Source: Streptomyces sp. Y2F8-2 (GTDB taxonomy: Bacteria; Actinomycetota; Actinomycetes; Streptomycetales; Streptomycetaceae). Taken from it: a DNA stretch of 64,000 bases. How positions within the stretch are numbered: position 1 is the stretch's first letter; each line of letters begins with the position of its first letter. Positions 40,310 through 51,475 of the stretch are shown here, piece after piece. Under the pieces are notes generated by a model, which was given only the letters and a program-made list of their open reading frames with translations, was not told the DNA's origin and ran no database searches. The DNA lies in assembly GCF_014905555.1 (NCBI RefSeq), contig NZ_BNGS01000002.1, positions 558,001 to 622,000 of the forward strand, in the 5' to 3' direction. A program made the translations under genes and the position numbers.

Positions 40310-43300
40310 ATGACCAGCAAGACGACCGAGGTTGTGGATCGGGGCCCGGGTGAGCGGGAGCTGCGGCAGCTCCTGGCTGGGCTGACCGCCGTACGGGACG
40401 GCGACTTCGGCACACGGCTGCCGTCCGACGGGGAGGGTCTGCTCGGCGACATCGCCACCGTCTTCAACGGCATGGTGGACCAGTTGTCCGTGTTCACCTC
40501 GGAAGTGACGCGCGTTGCGCGCGAGGTGGGCACCGAGGGCACGCTCGGCGGTCAGGCGGAGGTGCCGGGGGTCTCGGGCACCTGGGCCGATCTGACCGAC
40601 TCGGTCAACGCCATGGCGGGCAACCTCACCACGCAGGTCCGTGACATCGCCCAGGTGGCGACCGCGGTGGCCAAGGGCGATCTGTCACAGAAGATCGACG
40701 TGCCGGCGCGCGGCGAGATCCTGCAGCTGAAGGAGACCGTCAACACGATGGTCGACCAGCTCTCCGCCTTCGCCGACGAGGTCACCCGCGTCGCCCGCGA
40801 GGTCGGCAGCGAGGGCAGGCTGGGTGGCCAGGCTCAGGTGCCCGGTGTCGGCGGTGTGTGGCGCGACCTGACCGACTCCGTCAACTTCATGGCGGGCAAC
40901 CTCACCTCTCAGGTCCGCAACATCGCCCAGGTGACGACCGCGGTCGCCCAGGGCGACCTCTCCCAGAAGATCACCGTCGACGCCCGCGGCGAGATCCTCG
41001 AACTGAAGAACACCATCAACACGATGGTCGACCAGCTCTCCGCCTTCGCCGACGAGGTCACCCGCGTCGCCCGCGAAGTGGGCACCGAGGGCAGGCTGGG
41101 CGGCCAGGCGGACGTCAAGGGCGTCAAGGGCACCTGGCGCGACCTGACCGACTCCGTCAACTTCATGGCGGGCAACCTCACCTCTCAGGTCCGCAACGTC
41201 GCCCAGGTGGCCACCGCGGTCGCGCAGGGCGACCTCTCCCAGAAGATCACCGTCGACGCCCGCGGCGAGATCCTCGAACTGAAGAACACCATCAACACGA
41301 TGGTCGACCAGCTCTCCGCCTTCGCCGACGAGGTCACCCGCGTCGCCCGCGAGGTCGGCACCGAGGGGAACCTCGGCGGCCAGGCCATCGTCCGGGGTGC
41401 GTCGGGGACCTGGAAGGACCTGACGGACAACGTCAACGTGATGGCGTCCAACCTGACCGGCCAGGTCCGCTCGATCGCCCAGGTCGCCACGGCCGTGGCA
41501 CGCGGCGACCTGTCGCAGAAGATCACGGTCGAGGCCAAGGGCGAGGTCGCGGCCCTGGCGGACGTCATCAACACGATGGTCGACACGTTGTCCGCGTTCG
41601 CCGACGAGGTCACCCGCGTCGCCCGCGAGGTCGGCACGGAGGGACGCCTCGGGGGTCAGGCGAACGTGCCGAACGTGGCGGGCACGTGGAAGGACCTCAC
41701 GGACAACGTCAACTCGATGGCCAACAACCTCACCGGCCAGGTGCGCAACATCGCCCTGGTGACGACGGCGGTGGCGGGCGGCGACCTGTCGAAGAAGATC
41801 GACGTCGACGCCCGGGGCGAGATCCTGGAGCTCAAGACCACCATCAACACGATGGTCGACCAGCTGTCGTCGTTCGCCGCCGAGGTCACCCGCGTCGCCC
41901 GCGAGGTCGGCAGCGAGGGCCGGCTCGGCGGCCAGGCCGAGGTGGAGGGCGTCGAGGGCACCTGGAAGCGGCTGACGGAGAACGTCAACGAACTGGCCGG
42001 GAACCTGACCCGGCAGGTCCGCGCGATCGCCGAGGTCGCAAGCGCCGTCGCCGAGGGCGACCTGACCCGCTCCATCACCGTGGAGGCGTCGGGCGAGGTC
42101 GCCGAGCTCAAGGACAACATCAACTCCATGGTCGAGTCCCTGCGCGAGACCACGCGGGCCAACCAGGAGCAGGACTGGCTGAAGACCAACCTGGCCCGGA
42201 TCTCCGGCCTGATGCAGGGTCACCGGGAACTGCCCGTCGTCGCCGAGCTGATCATGGACGAGCTGACGCCGCTGGTCGGGGCCCAGTACGGCGCCTTCTA
42301 CCTCGCGGAGGACACCGAGCGCGGCCCGGAACTGCGGCTGGTGGGCTCGTACGGCTACCCCGACGACGAGGAGCGGCCCGTCCGCATCCCCTTCGGCCGC
42401 TCGCTGGTCGGACAGGCCGCGCGCAACCGGCGCCCCATCGGCGTGGAGGAGCTGCCGCCGGGCTATGTGACCATCTCCTCGGGGCTCGGGCGGACGGTGC
42501 CGAGCGCCCTGACGGTGCTGCCCATCGTGGTCGAGGACCAGGTCCTCGGCGTCATCGAGCTGGCCTCCGTGACCAGGTTCACCCAGATCCACCAGGACTT
42601 CCTGGCACAGCTGATGCCGACCATCGGCGTCAACCTCAACACCATCGTGGCCAACGCCCGCACCGACGAACTCCTCGAGGAGTCCCAGCGACTGACCGCC
42701 GAACTGCAGGCGCGCTCGGAGGAGTTGCAGGTCCAGCAGGAGGAACTGCAGCGCTCCAACGCCGAGCTGGAGGAGAAGGCGTCCCTGCTGGCCGAACGGA
42801 ACCGCGACATCGAGGCCAAGAACCTCCAGATCGAGCAGGCACGGCAGGAGCTGGAGACCCGCGCCCAGGAGCTGGCGCTCGCCTCCAAGTACAAGTCGGA
42901 GTTCCTGGCGAACATGAGCCACGAGCTGCGCACGCCGCTGAACAGCCTGCTGATCCTCGCCCAGCTGCTGGCACAGAACCCCTCGCGCAACCTCACCCCC
43001 AAGCAGGTCGAGTACGCGGGCATCATCCACTCGGCGGGCTCGGACCTGCTCCAGCTGATCAACGACATCCTCGATCTGTCGAAGGTCGAGGCCGGCAAGA
43101 TGGACGTCACCCCCGAGCGCGTCCCGCTGCGGAAGCTGCTGGAGTACGTCGAGGCGACGTTCCGGCCGATGACGACGCAGAAGAGCCTGGACTTCACGGT
43201 GACCACCGCCCCGGGGACACCCGCCGACCTGCTCACCGACGACTCCCGGCTGCGTCAGATTCTGCGCAACCTGCTGTCGAACGCGGTCAAGTTCACCGAG

Positions 43301-44584
43301 CAGGGAAGCGTCGAGCTGCGCATCGAACCCGCCGCCGACCGGGAGGTGCCCGCGGGCGTCCACCGCGGTGGTCCCGTCGTGGCCTTCCGGGTGAAGGACA
43401 CCGGCATCGGCATCCCGCAGCGGCAACTGGAGACGATCTTCGGGGCGTTCCAGCAGGCGGACGGGACGACGAGCCGCAAGTACGGCGGCACCGGCCTCGG
43501 CCTGTCGATCACACGGGAGATCGCCCATCTGCTCGGCGGTGCCGTCACGGTCGACAGCACACCCGGTCAGGGCAGCACGTTCACGCTCTATCTGCCCGTC
43601 GCACGCGCCGACTTCGAGGAACTCGCGAACGGCGGCGGCCGACGGTCGGAGCAACCGCAGGAGACGGTTCCCTCCGAGGTGGTGTCGGCGCCGGTCGCGG
43701 CCGCCGGCCCGAAGCAGGCGCCCGGGCAGCGCAGACGTCGCCTGCTGGTCGTCGAGGAACGCCCGCGCGGTCTGCTCACCCTCGTCGCGGAGAGCGCGGT
43801 CGCGGACATCGCGCAGGACGGCGGCGATCCGCGCGGGGCGATCGACATCATCACCGCCGCAGGGGCGCAGGAGGCGGCGAGCGCGCTGGCCGCGGAGCCC
43901 TGCCACTGTGTCGTCCTCGAACTCGGCATGCCGGACGACGAGGGCGCGCGCTTCCTGGACGCCATGCAGGGCGACTCCGCGCTGGCCAGTGTGCCGGTGC
44001 TCGTCCACACGGGGCACCGCGTGGACCTGGCCCAGGAGCAGTCCTTCCGGTCCCGTGCGGCGGGCCGGCCGCTGGACTTCCTGTCCAGCCTGGACGAACT
44101 GCGCGAACGCATCACGCTGCACCTGTCCGCCGAGGAACCCGGAGACGTCCTGTCGCTGGTCCGCGCCGAGGAACCCCAGTACGCGGCCGCGCAGCCCGTG
44201 GACGACACCTTCCTCGGTCGCAAGGTGCTCGTGGTCGACGACGACGCGCGCAACCTCTTCGCGCTCAGCGGCATCCTCGAACTCCACGGTTTCCAGGTCC
44301 TGCACGCGGACAACGGCCGCAAGGGCATCGAGATGCTGCTCGCCCACCCGGACGTCGCGCTGGTCCTGATGGACGTGATGATGCCGGAGATGGACGGGTA
44401 CGCCGCCACCGCCGAGATCCGCACCATGCCGCAGTACGCGGACCTGCCGATCATCGCCGTCACCGCGAAGGCGATGCCGGGCGACCAGGAGAAGAGCCTC
44501 GCCTCCGGCGCGAACGACTACGTGACCAAACCCGTCGACACCAACGACCTCATCGCCCGCGTCCGACGCTGGCTGCCCGCCTGA
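40310..44584 (+). CDS. cytoplasmic poly-HAMP hybrid histidine kinase with two receiver domains
   Basis: 1424 residues. Order: HAMP-like start; six tandem 92-residue HAMP units (about 64-615), each with [16 protein letters not shown] and GDLSQKI; GAF domain (about 640-785); coiled coil; HisKA with [11 protein letters not shown] (phospho-His near 871); HATPase with [13 protein letters not shown] and GGTGLGLSI (about 980-1100); a degenerate receiver (about 1143-1270) whose phosphoacceptor place reads [10 protein letters not shown]; and an intact receiver with [11 protein letters not shown] (Asp near 1355) and Lys in YVTKPVD. There is no membrane segment or signal peptide, so sensing is cytoplasmic. 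The SpoIIE phosphatase gene follows 77 bp later and is the probable partner. ATG 40310 follows GAACGAGG. Confidence 0.93.
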   Translation: MTSKTTEVVDRGPGERELRQLLAGLTAVRDGDFGTRLPSDGEGLLGDIATVFNGMVDQLSVFTSEVTRVAREVGTEGTLGGQAEVPGVSGTWADLTDSVNAMAGNLTTQVRDIAQVATAVAKGDLSQKIDVPARGEILQLKETVNTMVDQLSAFADEVTRVAREVGSEGRLGGQAQVPGVGGVWRDLTDSVNFMAGNLTSQVRNIAQVTTAVAQGDLSQKITVDARGEILELKNTINTMVDQLSAFADEVTRVAREVGTEGRLGGQADVKGVKGTWRDLTDSVNFMAGNLTSQVRNVAQVATAVAQGDLSQKITVDARGEILELKNTINTMVDQLSAFADEVTRVAREVGTEGNLGGQAIVRGASGTWKDLTDNVNVMASNLTGQVRSIAQVATAVARGDLSQKITVEAKGEVAALADVINTMVDTLSAFADEVTRVAREVGTEGRLGGQANVPNVAGTWKDLTDNVNSMANNLTGQVRNIALVTTAVAGGDLSKKIDVDARGEILELKTTINTMVDQLSSFAAEVTRVAREVGSEGRLGGQAEVEGVEGTWKRLTENVNELAGNLTRQVRAIAEVASAVAEGDLTRSITVEASGEVAELKDNINSMVESLRETTRANQEQDWLKTNLARISGLMQGHRELPVVAELIMDELTPLVGAQYGAFYLAEDTERGPELRLVGSYGYPDDEERPVRIPFGRSLVGQAARNRRPIGVEELPPGYVTISSGLGRTVPSALTVLPIVVEDQVLGVIELASVTRFTQIHQDFLAQLMPTIGVNLNTIVANARTDELLEESQRLTAELQARSEELQVQQEELQRSNAELEEKASLLAERNRDIEAKNLQIEQARQELETRAQELALASKYKSEFLANMSHELRTPLNSLLILAQLLAQNPSRNLTPKQVEYAGIIHSAGSDLLQLINDILDLSKVEAGKMDVTPERVPLRKLLEYVEATFRPMTTQKSLDFTVTTAPGTPADLLTDDSRLRQILRNLLSNAVKFTEQGSVELRIEPAADREVPAGVHRGGPVVAFRVKDTGIGIPQRQLETIFGAFQQADGTTSRKYGGTGLGLSITREIAHLLGGAVTVDSTPGQGSTFTLYLPVARADFEELANGGGRRSEQPQETVPSEVVSAPVAAAGPKQAPGQRRRRLLVVEERPRGLLTLVAESAVADIAQDGGDPRGAIDIITAAGAQEAASALAAEPCHCVVLELGMPDDEGARFLDAMQGDSALASVPVLVHTGHRVDLAQEQSFRSRAAGRPLDFLSSLDELRERITLHLSAEEPGDVLSLVRAEEPQYAAAQPVDDTFLGRKVLVVDDDARNLFALSGILELHGFQVLHADNGRKGIEMLLAHPDVALVLMDVMMPEMDGYAATAEIRTMPQYADLPIIAVTAKAMPGDQEKSLASGANDYVTKPVDTNDLIARVRRWLPA
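40507..42155. repeat. six tandem 276-bp repeats encoding HAMP units
   Basis: The period is 276 bp (92 codons). Copies two and three are nearly identical at DNA level over long stretches: the segment starting GCGCGACCTGACCGACTCCG is found at 40861 and again at 41137. The flanking copies are more diverged. This indicates recent duplication or gene conversion in the middle of the array. Confidence 0.9.
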
Positions 44585-44661
44585 GGAAGGGACGCACCCG
44601 CCGTGCGCACCAGCCGACCGGGCGCCGACCGGCGCCGTCCCAGCCGAGGAACAGGCCAACC

Positions 44662-47301
44662 GTGAGCAATCCCCAGCAACCGCCCGAGCCGGGGGGCGTA
44701 CGCGCTCCGGCCGGTGAACAGGCCACCACCGAGCCGCCGGACGCGAACCCGGCCGCCGCCGAGCCGCGGGACGAGAGCCCGGCCGCTGCCGAGCCGCTCG
44801 GCCGGACCGCTGTAGCCGCCGAGCCGCTCGGTCCGACGGCGGCTGGTACCGGGGCCATGGCCGAGGCCCTGGCCGGCCGCGTTCCGGTCGGCGGTCACCC
44901 GGGTGAGGCCGAGGCCGCCGACGAGGACGGGCGCGGGCAGACGACCCCCGTCGGCAGGCTCGCGGCGACCGTGGAGCGGCTGCGGCGCGAGGTGCGGGCG
45001 GCGCAGGCCGAGGCGGACGGGCGTGCCCTGGTCGAACTGGCCAAGGGCATCCTGGTGGAGCGGCTCGGGTGCGGGCCGGCGCAGGCCGCGAGGCAACTCG
45101 CCGAGCTGGCCAAGCAGGCGGGAGCGACCCCGCTGGAGTTCGCCGTCGAGGTCATCAACCAGGCGTCGCGAGACCGGCTCTCCGAGGTGGCCGCCGCGTT
45201 CCTCGCGGCCACGGCGGACTCCGCGGGCTCGGCGGCCTCCGCCGGGGCGGGCGGTTCGCCGGGGAACCGGTCCTCCGTCGTACGGCTGCGGGCCGCCGAG
45301 GCCGGTGCGCTGGCCGCCCACGACACCCAGGCCGTCGCCGACTCCCTGCTGGAGCACGCCCTGACGCCGCTCGGCGCGGTGGCCGTGGCCATCTGGGCCG
45401 TGGGCTCCGACGGTTCCCTCAGCCTGGCCGGCAGTGCGGGGTTCTCGTCCGTGGAGGCGGGCCGCTGGCGCTATGTCCCCCCGGGCGTGGCGACCGTGGC
45501 GCGCCGCGGTCTGGCCGAGCGCGCGGGGCAGTGGATGGGCTCCCTGTCCGAGACGGGCCTGCCCTCCATCGGTCAGCACCTGTACCCGGACGGCGGCAGG
45601 GTCGCCGTTCCGGCCGGCACCGGCGGGCGGATCCACGGCGTACTGGAGATCGTCTGGCCCGCGCCGCTGGGGCCGCAGCCACCGCAGATCGTCCGTCAGG
45701 TGGAGGCCCTGGCCGAGCTGTGCGCCCACACTCTGGAGACCTACGCCCTCCAGCATCCGGACGGCGTCCCGAGGCCCGGGGTCCTGCCGCACGTCGCCGA
45801 GCTGATGGACCTGGCCGACGGGCTCCACGACCCCGCCCTCGTGCTCGTGCCGCACCTGGACGGCAGCGGGGAGCTCGTCGACTTCCGCATCCAGCATGTG
45901 AACAGCCGTTTCCTCGACCCCGCCGGCCGGCCGCGCGGCGTCGTGAGCGGTGCCCTGCTGCTGGAGGCGTACCCGCTGGCCGCCGGCGAGAGTGAGCTGT
46001 TCGAACGGATCGAGCGCGTCTACGCCACCGGGGAGCCGTTCCGCGCCCACCGCATGAGGCTCACCGCCCTGGTCGACGACGTCCCCCTGGCCGCGGTCGC
46101 CGACATCAACATCACCCGGCACGCCGGCAACGTGCTGCTGATCTGGCGTATCGAGGACGAGACGGCACGCCTGGCGAGCCTGCTCCAGCACGCCCAGCGC
46201 CTCGGCCGGATCGGCGGCTTCGAGGAGAACCTGCTCACCGGCGAGATCACCTGGAACGGGCAGCTGTACAGCCTCTACGGCAAACCCACCTCCAGCGCCC
46301 CCGTGTCGCTGGAGGACCTGACCGCGCACGCCCATCCCGACGACGCCGTCGCCATCCGCAGGTTCCTGCGCACCCTGCTCCACCACCGGCGTCCGGCGTC
46401 CACGGCCTTCCGTCTGCAGCGCCCCGACGGGGTGACGCGCCACATCCGCGTGGTGGCCGAGCCGGTGCTCGACTCCGACGGCAGGCTGTCCGTCGTCCGC
46501 GGCGCCTACCAGGACATCTCCGCCCACCACTGGACGGAGGTCGCGCTCGCCGCCACCCGTGACCAGCTCGCCCACACCGAGCAGCAGGCGAGCGAACGCA
46601 ACCGGCTCACCCTCCAGCTCCAGCACGCCATCATGCCCCCGGCGCAGGCGCCGCTGGAGGCTCCCGGCCTGCAGGTGGCCGTACGCTACCGGCCCGCGGA
46701 GACGGAACAGCTGGTCGGCGGCGACTGGTACGACGCGGTCGTGCTGCCGTCCGAGCTGGTGCTGCTGTGCGTGGGCGACGTCGCCGGACACGGCATAGAG
46801 GCGGCCACCAGCATGGTCGTGCTGCGCAACGCGCTGCGGGGACTCGCCGTGACGGGCGCCGGCCCCGGCCAGTTGCTGTCCTGGCTCAACATGGTGGCCC
46901 ACCATCTGACCGGCGCGGTCACCGCCACGGCGGTCTGCGCCCTGTACGACCCGGCTCGCCACACCCTGCGGTGGGCCAGGGCGGGCCATCTCCCGCCGGT
47001 GCTGGTGCGTGGCGCCGAGGCAGCGCCGCTGCCCCTGGTCAAGGGGTTGCTGCTGGGCGCCGTGCCCGAGGCGACGTACGAGGAGCACGAGGTCCAGCTG
47101 GCCGTCGACGACACCCTGCTGATGTACACGGACGGGCTGATCGAACGCCGTGACCGTTCCGTGGAGGAGTCGCTGGCACAGCTGCTGACGGCCGCGCGCA
47201 CGGTGTCGCCCACGCTGGACCAGCAGCTGGACCGCCTGCTCACCTACAGCAAGTCGGACACGGACGACGACACCTGCATCGTGGGCATCCGCGTGGCCTG
47301 A
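44662..47301 (+). CDS. ANTAR-GAF-PAS-SpoIIE phosphatase
   Basis: 879 residues. After a Pro/Ala/Glu-rich start of about 95 residues comes an ANTAR-like domain (LVELAKGILVERLGCGPAQA near 117), a GAF domain (about 215-365), PAS regions (about 385-625; GRIGGFEENLLTGEITWNG) and a C-terminal PP2C/SpoIIE phosphatase with VGGDWYDAVVL near 690, VGDVAGHGIEAA near 708 and YTDGLIERRD near 820; the Asp residues bind metal. Phosphatases of this kind dephosphorylate anti-sigma antagonists. GTG 44662 is chosen, as upstream frame is shadow of the kinase gene. Together with the poly-HAMP kinase it makes a likely signalling pair. Confidence 0.88.
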   Translation: MSNPQQPPEPGGVRAPAGEQATTEPPDANPAAAEPRDESPAAAEPLGRTAVAAEPLGPTAAGTGAMAEALAGRVPVGGHPGEAEAADEDGRGQTTPVGRLAATVERLRREVRAAQAEADGRALVELAKGILVERLGCGPAQAARQLAELAKQAGATPLEFAVEVINQASRDRLSEVAAAFLAATADSAGSAASAGAGGSPGNRSSVVRLRAAEAGALAAHDTQAVADSLLEHALTPLGAVAVAIWAVGSDGSLSLAGSAGFSSVEAGRWRYVPPGVATVARRGLAERAGQWMGSLSETGLPSIGQHLYPDGGRVAVPAGTGGRIHGVLEIVWPAPLGPQPPQIVRQVEALAELCAHTLETYALQHPDGVPRPGVLPHVAELMDLADGLHDPALVLVPHLDGSGELVDFRIQHVNSRFLDPAGRPRGVVSGALLLEAYPLAAGESELFERIERVYATGEPFRAHRMRLTALVDDVPLAAVADINITRHAGNVLLIWRIEDETARLASLLQHAQRLGRIGGFEENLLTGEITWNGQLYSLYGKPTSSAPVSLEDLTAHAHPDDAVAIRRFLRTLLHHRRPASTAFRLQRPDGVTRHIRVVAEPVLDSDGRLSVVRGAYQDISAHHWTEVALAATRDQLAHTEQQASERNRLTLQLQHAIMPPAQAPLEAPGLQVAVRYRPAETEQLVGGDWYDAVVLPSELVLLCVGDVAGHGIEAATSMVVLRNALRGLAVTGAGPGQLLSWLNMVAHHLTGAVTATAVCALYDPARHTLRWARAGHLPPVLVRGAEAAPLPLVKGLLLGAVPEATYEEHEVQLAVDDTLLMYTDGLIERRDRSVEESLAQLLTAARTVSPTLDQQLDRLLTYSKSDTDDDTCIVGIRVA

Positions 47302-47312
47302 CGGGTGCGGGA

Positions 47313-47356
47313 CGGACGCCCGGGATGCCCACGTGCTGGACGGCCCCGGGCGTCCG
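47313..47356 (+). terminator. hairpin after the SpoIIE gene
   Basis: CGGACGCCCGGG and CCCGGGCGTCCG are perfectly complementary over 12 bp with a 20-nt loop, 11 bp past the stop and just upstream of the next promoter. Confidence 0.7.
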
Positions 47357-47369
47357 CCCGCCCTTCGAC

Positions 47370-47375
47370 TAGCGT
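47370..47375 (+). promoter_or_regulatory. -10 box (TAGCGT) of the homocysteine methyltransferase gene
   Basis: TAGCGT ends 6 nt before ATG 47382 and no Shine-Dalgarno is present, so the mRNA is probably leaderless. Confidence 0.6.
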
Positions 47376-47381
47376 CATGTC

Positions 47382-48311
47382 ATGACCAGCAACACCACTC
47401 CCGCCCTCGCCGAGGCGCTGGCCGCCGGAACCCTCGTCCTGGACGGCGGCATGTCGAACCAGCTCGAGTCGGCCGGGCACGACCTGAGCGACGAGCTGTG
47501 GTCGGCGCGGCTGCTGGCGGAGCAGCCGCAGGCGATCACGGAGGCGCACCTCGCGTACTACGAGGCGGGCGCGGACGTGGCGATCACGTCCAGCTACCAG
47601 GCGACGTTCGAGGGCTTCGCGAAGCGCGGCATCGACCGCGACCGAGCGGCCGCACTCCTCTCCCTCAGCGTCGAACTGGCCCGCGAGGCGGCAGCACAGG
47701 CACGGGAGAAGGGCGTCACGCGTCCGCTGTGGGTGGCGGCGTCCGTGGGCCCGTACGGGGCGATGCTCGCGGACGGCTCCGAGTACCGGGGCCGCTACGG
47801 CCTCACGGTCGCCGAACTGGAGGCCTTCCACCGCCCGCGCCTCGAGGTGCTGGCGGCGGCCGGCCCGGACGTCCTGGCGCTGGAGACGATCCCGGACACG
47901 GACGAGGCCACCGCACTCCTGCGGGCGGTGCGCGGCCTGGGCGTCCCCGCCTGGCTGTCGTACACCGTCTCCGGCGACCGCACGCGCGCGGGCCAGCCCC
48001 TTCAGGAGGCGTTCGCCCTTGCCGCCGAGGCGGACGAGGTGATCGCGGTGGGCGTGAACTGCTGCGCGCCCGACGACGTGGACGGCGCGGTCGCGACGGC
48101 GGCACGGGTCACCGGCAAGCCGGTGGTGGTCTACCCCAACAGCGGTGAGTCCTGGGACGCCGGGGCCCGCGCCTGGGACGGCCGCTCGACGTTCACGACG
48201 TCGGAGGTGACCGGTTGGCGCGAGGCCGGGGCGCGGCTGATCGGGGGTTGCTGCCGGGTGGGGCCGGAGGCGATCGGGGGGATCGCGGGGGCGTTGGGGG
48301 CCAAGGCGTGA
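47382..48311 (+). CDS. mmuM: homocysteine S-methyltransferase
   Basis: 309 residues, (beta/alpha)8 barrel of the homocysteine methyltransferase family. Start LVLDGGMSNQLESAGHDLSD, zinc-ligand Cys in VGVNCCAPDDV near residue 226 and the Cys pair in IGGCCRVGPEAIGGIAG near 291. It transfers a methyl group from S-methylmethionine or SAM to homocysteine, giving methionine, without B12 or folate. Single gene, leaderless start. The name rests on family resemblance; some members act on other thiol acceptors. Confidence 0.9.
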   Translation: MTSNTTPALAEALAAGTLVLDGGMSNQLESAGHDLSDELWSARLLAEQPQAITEAHLAYYEAGADVAITSSYQATFEGFAKRGIDRDRAAALLSLSVELAREAAAQAREKGVTRPLWVAASVGPYGAMLADGSEYRGRYGLTVAELEAFHRPRLEVLAAAGPDVLALETIPDTDEATALLRAVRGLGVPAWLSYTVSGDRTRAGQPLQEAFALAAEADEVIAVGVNCCAPDDVDGAVATAARVTGKPVVVYPNSGESWDAGARAWDGRSTFTTSEVTGWREAGARLIGGCCRVGPEAIGGIAGALGAKA

Positions 48312-48314
48312 ACC

Positions 48315-48390
48315 CGCGTGAACAGACTCGCGTGAACAGAATCGCGGGAACCCGCGTGAACAGAATCGCGGGAACAGCCCCGCGTGAACA
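48315..48390. repeat. short tandem repeats forming nested hairpins (terminator region)
   Basis: CGCGTGAACA starts at 48315, 48329, 48353 and 48381. A 23-bp unit at 48329-48351 is repeated exactly at 48353-48375. CGCGGG-AA-CCCGCG (48343-48356) and CGCGGG-n6-CCCGCG (48367-48384) are perfect stems. The segment lies between two convergent genes, so it can act as a bidirectional terminator. The remaining 70 bp up to 48461 show nothing further. Confidence 0.7.
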
Positions 48391-48461
48391 AGACACCCGT
48401 CTGTGGCCTCGCTGACCGAGGTGACCGACACCTCGGTCCATCCATCGAGCCCGTTGAACCG

Positions 48462-50066
<1,605 letters not shown>

Positions 50067-50170
50067 CCGGCCTCTTCTCACCGCGGGGGCTGCCCACATC
50101 AGATGACTTCCCCCGTTCGCGACGCCGCGCATCCGGTGTCTTCCACGGCAACTCACCACGGCCTTAATGT

Positions 50171-50184
50171 AGAAAGCGCTTGCC
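50171..50184. promoter_or_regulatory. LacI-type operator (AGAAAGCGCTTGCC)
   Basis: It lies 61 bp before the LacI start and about 105 bp before the divergent carboxylesterase start, and contains AAGCGCTT. The same 14-mer in reverse orientation lies in front of the pectin esterase/lyase pair at 30874-30887. Confidence 0.75.
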
Positions 50185-50245
50185 ATGAGTGGTTGCCGTC
50201 AACGGAGTTCCAGGGCCCCCGGGACGGGGCCGGAGAGGTGGGCCG

Positions 50246-51280
50246 ATGGTGCGTACCGCAGGCGCGGCCGGACCGACCCTCGCGGTCGTCGCACGCGAGG
50301 CCGGTGTCTCCGTGCCGACGGCGTCCAAGGTGGTCAACGGCCGCGAGGACGTGGCACCCGAGACCCGCCGCCGCGTCACCGAGGCCCTGGACCGGCTCGG
50401 TTACGTCAGAAGACCCCGCTTCGAGGCCAACAAGCCGCCCGCCCTCGTCGACCTGGTGGTGCACTCGCTGGAGAGCTCCTGGTCGGGGGCGATCCTGCAC
50501 GGCGTGACGGAGGCCGCACACGACGCGGGCCTGGAGGTGGTGGTCTCCACGGGCCTGAACCGCGCCCGGGACGGGCGCCCGGAGCGCGGCTGGCTCGACA
50601 AGCTGTCGGCGCGCGGCTCCGCCGGCGTCCTGTTCAACCTGGCCGAGCTGACCCCGTCCCAGTACGCCTGGCTGGACCAGCACCGCATTCCGTACGTCCT
50701 CATCGACCCGGTGCTGGAGCCGCCGCCGGGCGTGGTGTCGGTGGGCGCCGCCAACTGGCAGGGCGGGGTGGCCGCCACCGAGCACCTGCTGAACCTCGGG
50801 CACGAACGGATCGCGGTCATCGGCGGCTACCGGCGCAAGCTGTGCAGCGGCGCACGGGTCGCCGGGTACCGCTCGGCGCTGTCCGCGGCTGGCATCGCCC
50901 ACCGGCCCGAGTACGTGCGCCACGGCAACTTCGACGAGGCGACCGCCCACCGGCGCACCCTGCAACTGCTGGACCTGCCCGAGCCGCCCACGGCCGTCTT
51001 CGCCTGCTCGGACCGGATGGCGCTCGGGGTGTGCGCGGCGCTCGCGGAGCGGGGGCTGCGGGTGCCGGACGACGTCAGCGTCGTCGGCTTCGACGACCTG
51101 CCGGAGGCGCGCTGGGCGACACCCCCGCTGACGACCGTTCGGCAGCCGCTCGGGGAGATGGCCGCGACGGCGCTCCGGCTGCTGGTGCGCATGATGGCCG
51201 GCGCCCGACCGGAGGGCACCCGCACCGAACTGTCGACCCGCCTGGTGGAGCGGGCCAGCACGGCGCCACCGCCCCGCTGA
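50246..51280 (+). CDS. LacI-family transcriptional regulator
   Basis: 344 residues. N-terminal HTH AVVAREAGVSVPTASKVVNG near residue 13 with hinge helix, then a periplasmic-binding-protein-like sensor with LVVHSLESSWSGAILHGVTE, GHERIAVIGGYRRKLCSGAR and DVSVVGFDDLPEARWATPPL. ATG 50246 is preceded by GGAGAGG; the in-frame start at 50189 is close to the operator and lacks a ribosome site. It should repress from the AAGCGCTT-type sites when no sugar is bound. The exact copy of its adjacent site in the pectin island suggests it senses a pectin-derived sugar or oligosaccharide. Confidence 0.9.
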   Translation: MVRTAGAAGPTLAVVAREAGVSVPTASKVVNGREDVAPETRRRVTEALDRLGYVRRPRFEANKPPALVDLVVHSLESSWSGAILHGVTEAAHDAGLEVVVSTGLNRARDGRPERGWLDKLSARGSAGVLFNLAELTPSQYAWLDQHRIPYVLIDPVLEPPPGVVSVGAANWQGGVAATEHLLNLGHERIAVIGGYRRKLCSGARVAGYRSALSAAGIAHRPEYVRHGNFDEATAHRRTLQLLDLPEPPTAVFACSDRMALGVCAALAERGLRVPDDVSVVGFDDLPEARWATPPLTTVRQPLGEMAATALRLLVRMMAGARPEGTRTELSTRLVERASTAPPPR

Positions 51281-51301
51281 CTTGCGACGGCACGTCGCCC
51301 T

Positions 51302-51379
51302 TCACACTTGCAGGGCCTCCAGCGACTTCTCGACCGTGCCCTCGTAGGGAGTGACGTAGTCCCACTCGCTCGCGCCCAC
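51302..51379 (-). CDS. 25-residue ORF with good ribosome site, probably a truncated N-terminus
   Basis: A GTG at 51379, 6 nt after GGGAGGGG, opens a short ORF beginning MGASEWDYVTPYEG and ending LEALQV. The pattern WDYVTPY...SLEALQ looks like the N-terminus of a larger hypothetical protein family of streptomycetes, cut by an early stop; this resemblance is from memory. It occupies most of the 195-bp gap between the LacI and ThuA-like genes. Confidence 0.45.
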   Translation of the reverse strand: MGASEWDYVTPYEGTVEKSLEALQV

Positions 51380-51475
51380 AGCAGCCCCTCCCGGCGTCGG
51401 ACCTCTCGACTCGGCGCCACCCTAGAGCGGGGCACTGACACTGGGGCGCGAGTCCGCGCGGGCACGCCCGGCGGC

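Noticed and set aside
40685..44659. 1324-codon open frame on the minus strand opposite the hybrid kinase
   Set aside because: It is antisense to a gene with full domain evidence. Its translation is low-complexity (Asp/Gly/Leu/Val repeats mirroring the HAMP units), and long antisense frames are expected at this GC content.
40858..44661. Upstream extension of the SpoIIE phosphatase frame to 2147 codons
   Set aside because: The first 1268 codons overlap the kinase in another frame and give Arg/Gly/Pro-rich shadow sequence; domain similarity begins only after GTG 44662.
44518..47088. 856-codon minus-strand frame opposite the SpoIIE gene
   Set aside because: No motif or family resemblance; composition is that of an antisense shadow.
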